A DNA stretch of 64,000 nt from Lumbricus terrestris (taxonomy: Eukaryota > Annelida > Clitellata > Crassiclitellata > Lumbricidae), in contig OX457041.1 of NCBI GenBank assembly GCA_949752735.1, positions 25,754,576 through 25,818,575 of the forward strand, in the 5' to 3' direction. Below, piece by piece: positions 56,398 through 64,000 of the stretch; position 1 is the stretch's first letter, and each line of letters begins with the position of its first letter. Made by a program: the position numbers and the translations under genes. Under the pieces are notes generated by a model. It saw nothing but the letters and a program-made list of their open reading frames with translations, searched no databases and was not told where the DNA came from.

Positions 56398-57560
56398 GGG
56401 TGTTCAGCTATCATCAATATGTAGAAGCTTTAATTGTATTTTTCAGAGTCAAGAGGTTTTGTCAGACTTAAACTGTGAGCTTCAAAGTTGTTTTAGGTGT
56501 ATGTAGAGTTTTGCCATTTAGGAGTAGTTGTAGACAAGAAAACCTAGACATACAGACATACAAGACAAGCAGATGTTGAACTGTGAAGCCAACCATTGTG
56601 CCTTGAATTTAAAATTTTGTTATGAGAAATGAAGATCATTTCTTAATTGTCGTGTATTCAGGAAACTCTTTTAAACACTGCCTTTAGAAGCCATACCAGA
56701 TACATCTACTGTGCTGTAACTTGTAAAGAAGTTGTTATCATAAAGGAGTTTCCAAAGCAAATTACATGTTTTGATCTTTGTTAACAATCAGAGTTTAAGT
56801 TATTGTTGCATGTTACTAAGAGTTTCCTGTGTACAAAATCAGCTTGTATAACGTGAATAATAGTTATTGTGTATTTCATTCAATTGTTCTGCTTTGTGTT
56901 TTACTGTCTGTATTCTTCTGTCTGTGCAGTACATTTTATGCTGATATCTGTGTAGCATTGTTTCGTATCGATTGGCAATCACATAAGGATGAATCATGTG
57001 AAATTGTTGCATTATTTAACATGTTAAGTTATGGTAAATTCTGCTTATCAAGTTTGATTAAATTGTATATTTGTATGTTAAATTGTTGCATCAAGTTAGA
57101 AATTATTTACATTAAGTTATTTTCGTTCATTTCACTATGTGAAATTATGTTATTTAACATTGTTGTTGCAGATTTTTGTGCTTTGGTTGTTTGTGTGTAA
57201 AAGTTACAACAGGGTCTTAATAAGAGCATCTAACAAAACATTGTACATGTGTTGAACACTAAATTTCTACCTCTTGGATCTGTAAACTACCAGGTGTTTA
57301 TAAGATTACAGTAAACAGAATCACATTGTAAGGTTGAAAAGAGTTTGAGGTTCGACAATGTTTTGTGAGAATTCACTTCATAGCAAGTCCTCTTGTAAGA
57401 ATTTTTTTATATTGTGCTAAATAACACTTTAACAATGAGCTGAATTGCGCATTCAGTTTTAGTGCACACTCATCATTGAGGTGATAAGAACTAATAAAGT
57501 GATGTCTTATGCCAGTAAAGTGGACAAAAGTTCGTATCAATCTAGTGTGCTGTTATGGAC
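56398..57560 (+). other. AT-rich, element-free stretch, possible distal 3' UTR
   Basis: An AATAAA hexamer is at 57493-57498. A 123-codon open frame at 56829-57200 is Cys/Ile/Phe-rich with no homology and is probably chance. Assignment to the AMPK gamma 3' UTR is a guess from the absence of elements. Confidence 0.3.
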
Positions 57561-58192
57561 AATTAACGGAAAGCTGACACATATGAAATTTTTTGCAGAT
57601 TTGCTAAACAGAAAAATTAAACAGTTAAATCATCTATTTTTTTACACGGCAATTATGTAATACTGTTTTACAGCATTTTTCTTAATTGATACTTGTCAAG
57701 AGGCATGTAGAAAACAACCAGTTATTATAAAAATTTTTAACATGTGCAACATAGAGAAACACAAATCTGAAGTGTCAGACGCCTCATTAAAACACGTAGT
57801 TTGATATCCAGATGTCTGAAAGTTGCTTTAGTTTCCAGTGTAAAGTGTTCCATTGAATTCAACAAATTTGTGACTGTATGCACTATAATACTATAAGAGT
57901 CATTTGCTCAACACAGCAGTATCAAAGCATCCCAACCCGTCACAGTTTGTACCACAGTGCAGACCTTTGCAAAATAGGTTGGAGGATAAATCAAATCCAA
58001 ATGCAGACAAGGGGATAAGTACCAGTAGGTCCTTTTTGTGGATGTCCCATATGGACGGCCCATAGCACATTATTTGGAAGTGCCTGCCTTAGTCACTGAG
58101 CCGGCAATGCATCCGTTTTTACCTCTGAGACTCGGGTTCAAATCTGTTCAGCAATATCAATATAAACGAACTGCTCGTAACCGTAAATCGGT

Positions 58193-58259
58193 TAACACGT
58201 TACCGACCAAAGTGTAGTAAATGTTATGGGATATCCTATACCCTCGGTAAAAGGTTAAG
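58193..58259. mobile_element. Tiny TTAA-flanked palindrome, copy 4
   Basis: TTAA, CACGTTACCGACC, core TATGGGATATCCTATA, CTCGGTAAAAGG and TTAA. Confidence 0.75.
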
Positions 58260-59275
58260 ACCACTTTGTTCAATCATGCTATTATTTTGTTAGGTTGGAG
58301 TTGCAGAGTCTCTCTTGAACAAATACTATGTGATTAAGGTATGTGCTGCAGAGGCATTGTCCATCGGTGAATGAAGGATGTTTCAGCAGAAGTTGCATGA
58401 CAATAGCATCCTAACAATGAACAGTCTTCATTGCATGTGATTATACAATATACATGGCTTGGCAACAAACTGTCAATTTCGCCAAATACACAAAGACTCA
58501 AACCTTGGACGTAGTGGCAAAACAAACACATAAGGGCCCTTCCATATATATCACGTATGCAAAATCCTATTTTCAACCCATTCCCATTGCTCCTCGTACA
58601 TTTTGTGGACCCCATCACGCAAACGTACATACAACTCCCCCACCGTCACAAAAGTTAATTTGAAAGCCATCTATAAAACATCTTTCTTTTGAACATCACT
58701 AAAATTCGTTAACTTAAATGGTTTACTGTTCAGATCCGAACAGAATTTAATTATCATTGTAATAATATGACATCAGACACCCCCCCCAATGCAAAATCGT
58801 CTCAATCTGATCACCCTCCCCACCCTATGTACGAAATATATGGGCAGACCCTCAACAGTTTTACTACAACATTAATAAAAACAATCGATCTATTCATGCA
58901 ACTTCAATTGATAACGCAGCCGTCTGGAAGTTCACAGTAGACACATGTATCTGAACATTGGATGGCAGCACTCTTTGGTCCCTCCCACAAGAACTGAAAC
59001 AAACCTATCCATTGATTCTGTGCTGATTGAATTAAACGAAAATAAATTAAGTCACATTTTACATCAAACGTAAAAATCTATAAAAGTAAGGAACATATCG
59101 CTCTCAGAACTTACGACTTGTGTTGACAGTCCGCTTGGCACATGTAAAAAGCTTTACATAGAACGAAAACGAATGGAAATTAACATGATACATGCCTAAG
59201 ACATTCTCATTCAACCAAAAAACTGGTAAACAAATCCCTGGTATACTTAGATGGGCCGAGTTGTAGTAGGGATGT
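58260..59275. other. Flank of MIS18A-like gene, nothing firm
   Basis: Probably contains the MIS18A-like 3' UTR on the minus strand. The poly(A) site was not identified. Confidence 0.35.
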
Positions 59276-59536
59276 TCACTTGTGCACCTTGTTTCGTTTC
59301 AATGTTGGAGAAGCGCTGGCGTATAGACCAGCAGCCTGGCTTCTGCGCTTCAGTGACCCAAGGTCCGTTCGGCTGGCGTCTAACGCTGAGCCATTCTTCG
59401 AGCTGGTGCCACTCCCTGGCATGTCGGTAACGTTGCTATCAGCAACATCAGGGTCCGCTTTGTTTGAGGTCTTACTCTGGCGACTGTTTTCAAGTGCTGA
59501 GACTCGTCCTTCGAGGGCAGTTAGAGTTTGCTGGAT
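59276..59536 (-). CDS. MIS18A: MIS18A-like last coding exon
   Basis: 87 codons with TGA at 59278-59276. The coiled coil gives way to a Ser/Asn/Lys-rich tail with KRRS and LKRNK near the end. Acceptor CTACAG. Confidence 0.88.
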   Translation of the reverse strand: MQQTLTALEGRVSALENSRQSKTSNKADPDVADSNVTDMPGSGTSSKNGSALDASRTDLGSLKRRSQAAGLYASASPTLKRNKVHK

Positions 59537-62500
59537 CTGTAGAGAAACACATTTTCTTGGTTTGAAAGCAATATTTCTGATCTACGCTTTGCATAATATA
59601 GAAATTTACAGTCACAAATTTACGCTTTCACCGTTTTACATAAATACAAAAATTTATACTCGATGTTTGCAATTTCAAAAAAAATTATAATTACATTTCT
59701 GTGCAGTATATTTCATCCATGAATGCATGTCTATTCTTTTTTATTATTACTATTATTATATAAGAACATATTTTAATGAATGCAATCACACTGAAATGTG
59801 AATCTGAGGCGTGGTTTCAAACATGTGGATATCTAACAAGTGGAGCATTTAGATATTTAATAGATGGAGCAGTTAGATATCTAATAGGTCAACCCAGGCT
59901 CCATGACATGGAGCAGTTAGATATCTAATAGGTGGAGCAGTTAGATATCCATATGACTTAAATTAAATTAGAAAAATGTAATTAGTGGTGTTAATTGAAC
60001 TATGGCGGTCTGAAGTTCTCGTATGTTCTATGTTGATGCCCCAAGGAATGTGACCAACTACAAAAGTTTATCTGACACTTGACATAAGTTTCTTCTTTGA
60101 AGAGTCAGATAAACTTTGGTAGTCAGCCCCATTCCTTGAAGCAGCAACATAGAACAAACGAGAACTCGAGACCGCAATGCTGTAGTTTAACTAAGACCCT
60201 AAGATCATGTGCAGGCTGGGGCCAGTGGCGTAGGCAAGGGGTTTCGGGGGTTAAAACCCCCCATTGGCCTAGGAAAAAAGTTTCTTTAAAGGTTATTTAT
60301 CCACTTAAATAAGAAAAAACAAAACAATTGCTTGTAGTAACAATCGTTTTTCTTACTTTATTCCCTTTGTTACTTTATTTCCTTTTTATTTACTGTAATA
60401 CTGTTGGGTTGGTTTCAGAAAGGGTATCCGGCCAGGCCAAAAAAAACCAAACCACCCCATGAAAAATTCCTGGCTACGCCACTGGCTGCAGCAATGGACG
60501 TATGGAAACAACAGTGTGGCAGATTGCTAGGCATGCTCGTAAGGGTGTTATATGTAAATCTTATTCTTGATTTAACAAGTCTAAGCCAAAGCAGATAATG
60601 AATCATACCAATTTTAATCCAATTTCTTTGCAACCACATCAATCTATCATTGTCTAAGATAACTTTATAATGATACTTTTCCTTGTGTGCAGATCAATTA
60701 ATAGCACTGAAGTTTATTTTGAGATTGAACAAATGGTTTTCACTACACACACTGTCCTTATAATCGCAACTCTGTTTAGATGTGATTACCTTGTCCATCT
60801 TAGATGAAATTGTCAAAGCCTTCGGTACAGTTAGGAGATCATCACCAACGTCATTCAGTTCCTGGTCTGCACGTCCTACCTGGTATCTATAACACGGAAA
60901 TTAACAATTAAAAAAACTTAATTAAATGATCAAAGTAACCATCAACAATTCAACAAACAACAAGATTTAGTAGTAAACTGCACTCTAACGATACAAAATA
61001 AAGGAAATCCCATGTCCGGAAACTTATTCAGTAAATCACGGGTATATTTTTACAAGCAAATGTGATAAAACAAAATGGAAACGATCTGATGTAACCAGAA
61101 ACTGAAAAAATAGTATTTCTAGACCAATGCATACATAATTGACCATAGGTTCCTTTCTACTTTGTGTAGCATGTAAACATAGAAATTCCATTAATTTACA
61201 ATATAATTACACATAAATGACATCATCTATGTCTTACGCCACATCTCATTCTCTGGGATTTATATTTTTCTTCCCTCTTATCTTAACTAGCGTACCTACT
61301 GCCTATTACAAAGTCATTTATAAGCCTGAATGGTACAATGCACAATTGTACATGTATTGTATGCAGAAGAAAACAAAGCCTGGCATTTTCTAAAGAGCTC
61401 TACGGTCCATTAAGTTCTTCAAAAACATGGAGTAGAATAGATTAACACATAGCAAAAACTAAAGAATAAAATAGAACAATAGCATCCATGGATTACATCA
61501 ATTGGTTATATATAGTAACTTCTATAGTGCCAACCAGTGTCCAATGCCCAAGACAGCTGCCAGAGCTACCCAAAAAGTGAGCCATAACCTGATCAATACC
61601 CCAGAACTCATCTGCTAAGTCAAAGACAGCCTCTGGTGGATAATTCAATATCGTGGCTCTAACTGATAACCACATACACAATCAGTTCACAACAAAACTG
61701 CAAGTAACAAAATATCTGTAGACAAAGGACGTACCTAACAGATAATAGAAGAAATTTTAAATGTTCTGCGGGATCACCGTATTGACATACAATATTATTT
61801 CAGCTGAAGAACAATATTATACGTATGCAGTCGGAATCGAAAACTCACGAATCTATTTTGTCGATGTCGAAAGTGAAACGGTTGCGACAATCGTCGAGAT
61901 GAGGTGGAGTTGTTTTGTACATTTTTCCAAAATCAGCCTTACACTGTTGACAGCTCAGAATATGATAGGCGCTAGCGAGAAAACCACAATCAAGGCTAGA
62001 GAATAAAACCGAAAACAATTCAAGACAACCGCACAAAAATAATCAACCTATAGTTCAGAATACAAAATTAATTGCCTGCCACATAACTGAAGACATGTGG
62101 TCGAGAAACCTAAATAGCTCTTGCTGTGAGAAGTGCTTTATAAATGATCAGATACAATGTTGTCAGAGTTCTGTTAAATAAAGAATAGAATCTTCAGTTG
62201 GGCTCTTTGAAAGCAAAAATGTGACCCGTCATGACGAAATGAGTCGGAAGTCACACAATGCAGAACGCTGCAAATCGCTTTTAAAGGTGTTCACCCTTCA
62301 AATTATTGATTTTTCCATTTTTGGAATCTACATTATATAATGTCTCAATAAAAAATTAATTTAACTGACTTGATTTTCCGGTTTTAACATGCTATTGGTG
62401 CAGATTAAACGACCAATAAGATTTAAAACCTATATAAAAATTCAGAAAATCGCGTTTTCCCAACATTTTCTGTTAGGAAGGTCGATCGATTAAAAATTTT

Positions 62501-64000
62501 ATAACTCCACAAGCACTTGGTCAATTTTGATGTGTAATAGCTCATTTTGAAGGTAATTTAACTTGAAATAACGTGGAATACATAACTCAAAATACTTAAA
62601 ATGGGCCTAGCGACTCATTTCGTCATGACGGGTCACAAATATCCATTTGATTCATCATTCTGGTTATCTCAGCAATGCATGGCTTAATGATGAACTAAAG
62701 TTTCATTTTATCATTGCATAAAAGCCAATGGCAGCATTCTTTATGTACTCAAAATGCATTATCTAGATTACTAGCCAATGGTGAAAAAAAAGAGCAAAAA
62801 AGGCAAAATCTTTGAAGAAATAGAAAATAGTCAGACAAGTCACAACCATGGCTCAATCCAGATCGTTTTCCTGCATAGGTCTACGCTCTCCTTTGGAATG
62901 AACTTCCACCATCAGTTTGCTCTCTCTGGTAGTCTTTCCTCATCTTTCCCTTGCCTCAAAAACCTGCCTTTTCACTCAAGGTTCCATGCACTGGGAGCAC
63001 TTCTGAAAGGATCTTGTTGTGAGAAGTGAGCTTTATAAATGGTCAGATACAATACAATACAATGCAAAAAACAACAGCCACAGATCACAAAAATTGGTAA
63101 CACGGAAAATAATTAACCTGCCCATATCTTCTCCATTCGCTGATGAAAGCAAAGGTCGACCGCACTGCACTTTTGAAGTCACTCCTACGAAAACATTACA
63201 ACTCATTAAAGAGAGCAAAGATTCGGTTTCCCCAACAAGCTAGTGACGGGGTGAAAACTGGTTTCAGAGACCTGGTTGAAATTCATATGGGATTTATGGT
63301 TTTGGCCTGCACCCATCAAAACCTGAGCACTTCTCGTGGGACCTTGCACACTGGGAGTGCTTCTGAACAGTTCACCCAGTAATATATCATTTCAGAGTTC
63401 TAAATTTATTCGATCGATGCAGTATTATTATTTTTCATCAATACAACTTTCCCTTTGGCATGAATCCTTTTTATTAATCAAACATGAACAAGCAGGTTTC
63501 TGAACAGTCAGGAACTTAGGCAGGATTCATTTAATCAACCCAGCTTCTATTTGAGCAACTATTTTTCATCAATCCAAAATCTATTTAAATAACAATTATT
63601 ATACACCAATCTAGCTCAAATTTAAGCAAGAACCTTGTCATCCATCCCACTTCTATTCATGTAACACGTACTTTCATCAAACCGACTTCTATTCAGCGAG
63701 AATTATTCTGATGGTCAATCCAACTTGTATACGAACATCGCTGAAAATTAATGCAGTACTTAGCCGACAATTTTGACCGTTAAAGCGAGAATTTACCAAT
63801 TCACCATATAAGGCGCTTTTCAAAAGTTCACATACAATACAAAATGTGATTGATGTTTTTAAAAGCCTCATGGTTTTGAAAGCGCGGGAACTTACTAAGA
63901 AGCGTAATCGATCGCAATTTTTCATTCGCAGTTATCCAATCCGTTGAGTCTCCTACGATCGTCCCACACGACATACACCTGAATATTAAAGGAGTGTCGC
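59276..64000 (-). CDS. MIS18A: MIS18A-like centromere protein (Mis18/Yippee-like domain), 5'-truncated by window edge
   Basis: Subunit of the Mis18 complex that licenses centromeres for loading of the CENP-A histone variant. Visible exons, in minus order: 63896-64000 (partial), 63118-63184, 61849-61995, 60790-60886, 59276-59536. The zinc-binding domain is split over three exons: the first CxxC (RCMSC, then GTIVGDS), a linking LRVTSKV strand, then the second CxxC (SCQQC) followed by GKMYKTTPPHLD, RFTFDIDKI and SYQVG. The C-terminal exons encode a coiled coil (MDKIQQTLTALEGRVSALE) as in vertebrate MIS18A, then a Ser/Lys-rich tail. All four junctions keep phase. The N-terminus and start codon lie beyond the window. 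MIS18A is preferred over MIS18B/OIP5 from the coiled coil and the GKMYKTTP block. Confidence 0.9.
59822..59952. repeat. TGGAGCAGTTAGATATCTAA repeat
   Basis: Four imperfect units in a MIS18A-like intron. Confidence 0.85.
59996..60195. repeat. 200-bp fold-back with arms of about 85-95 bp
   Basis: GCGGTCTGAAGTTCTCGTAT and AAGTTTATCTGAC on the left pair with GTCAGATAAACTTTGG and AACGAGAACTCGAGACCGC on the right. A loop of about 20 bp. Lies in a MIS18A-like intron. Confidence 0.8.
60223..60484. mobile_element. hAT-like MITE, family A, second copy
   Basis: Starts CAGTGGCGTAGGCAAGGGG and ends GGCTACGCCACTG. Target duplication is degenerate (GCTGGGGC/GCTGCAGC). Lies in an intron of the MIS18A-like gene. 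Confidence 0.85.
60790..60886 (-). CDS. MIS18A: MIS18A-like exon, end of Mis18 domain and start of coiled coil
   Basis: 32 codons from YQVGRADQ to ISSKMDK; acceptor TTATAG, donor AAG|GTAATC. Confidence 0.88.
61849..61995 (-). CDS. MIS18A: MIS18A-like exon with second CxxC
   Basis: 48 full codons with DCGFLASAYHILSCQQC and GKMYKTTPPHLDD. Acceptor CTCTAG, donor TC|GTGAGT. Confidence 0.92.
62221..62636. mobile_element. 416-bp element with perfect 25-bp inverted ends
   Basis: Ends begin GTGACCCGTCATGACGAAAT and are exact inverted copies, flanked by AAAT on both sides (possible 4-bp duplication). AT-rich interior, no ORF. Superfamily not assigned. Confidence 0.85.
62850..63055 (+). mobile_element. 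LINE 3' end remnant in MIS18A-like intron
   Basis: Degraded frame with a TTTGGAATGAACTTCC block (LWNELP-like), then CTGGGAGCACTTCTGAAAGG and GCTTTATAAATGGTCAGAT. Confidence 0.65.
63118..63184 (-). CDS. MIS18A: MIS18A-like 67-nt exon
   Basis: Encodes VTSKVQCGRP and a loop ending EDMG. Acceptor CGTAG, donor CAG|GTTAAT. Phase 1 in and phase 2 out fit its neighbours exactly. Confidence 0.8.
63896..64000 (-). CDS. MIS18A: MIS18A-like exon with first CxxC (cut by window end)
   Basis: Reads TPLIFRCMSCGTIVGDS, then ITANEKLRSITLL, ending in phase 1 with donor GTAAGT at 63895-63890. The reading frame stays open to base 64000. Confidence 0.9.

Noticed and set aside
56829..57200. 123-codon hydrophobic, Cys-rich open frame
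   Set aside because: AT-rich composition explains the residues; no homology, no splice context, no conserved motif.
59280..59690. 136-codon plus-strand open frame
   Set aside because: It is antisense to the last MIS18A-like exon, whose minus-strand reading has homology and good splice sites.
63033..63218. Minus-strand frame with MSCNVFVG, resembling VSCNVSV of vertebrate MIS18A
   Set aside because: It cannot be joined in phase to the exon at 63896-64000. Using the acceptor at 63188-63185 instead gives LLRVTSKV in frame with both neighbours, so SCNVFV lies in the intron.
1..64000. CRISPR array, prokaryotic operon or phage
   Set aside because: The tandem repeats have no unique spacers, the genes have introns with GT-AG sites, and the elements are eukaryotic SINE, LINE and hAT types.

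Overview
This is a eukaryotic nuclear window from a non-vertebrate animal. The four spliced genes are conserved across animals. Introns are fairly small, and the non-coding DNA is full of short DNA transposons, tRNA-headed SINEs and 3' stubs of one LINE family. The recurring palindrome TAGGCCTA and the overall texture fit a marine deuterostome such as an echinoderm or hemichordate. That placement is inference; the sequence does not settle the taxon.

Layout. (1) At 4767-5264 on the minus strand lies the first coding exon of a BCL-2 family (MCL1/BCL2-like) apoptosis regulator; its tail exon was not found. (2) It is head-to-head, across about 640 bp, with a complete six-exon GLMP gene (glycosylated lysosomal membrane protein) at 5907-11392 plus. 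(3) 11393-28286 is intergenic and rich in mobile elements, including a nested block at 18919-22748 with four transposon insertions. (4) 28287-52654 plus holds a complete 17-coding-exon AMPK gamma-subunit gene of the long PRKAG2 type: a 350-residue Ser/Arg-rich extension followed by four CBS repeats. (5) Convergent to it, 59276-64000 minus holds the last five coding exons of a MIS18A-like centromere gene that runs off the window.

Exon models were built by hand from homology and splice sites. All phases agree, and each complete CDS is a whole number of codons (GLMP 421 aa, AMPK gamma 672 aa). The four genes (apoptosis, lysosome, energy sensing, centromere) show no shared pathway.

The most unusual things are: a perfect 62-bp inverted copy of part of GLMP exon 5 located 2.6 kb past the gene; a roughly 32-copy 20-bp minisatellite that runs into the splice acceptor of an AMPK gamma exon; nested hAT-like elements ending 28 bp before another exon; a family of tiny TTAA-flanked palindromes; an 8-bp-TSD element filled with CCCTAA telomere-like repeats; and a 3' tail shared by a SINE and a LINE family.
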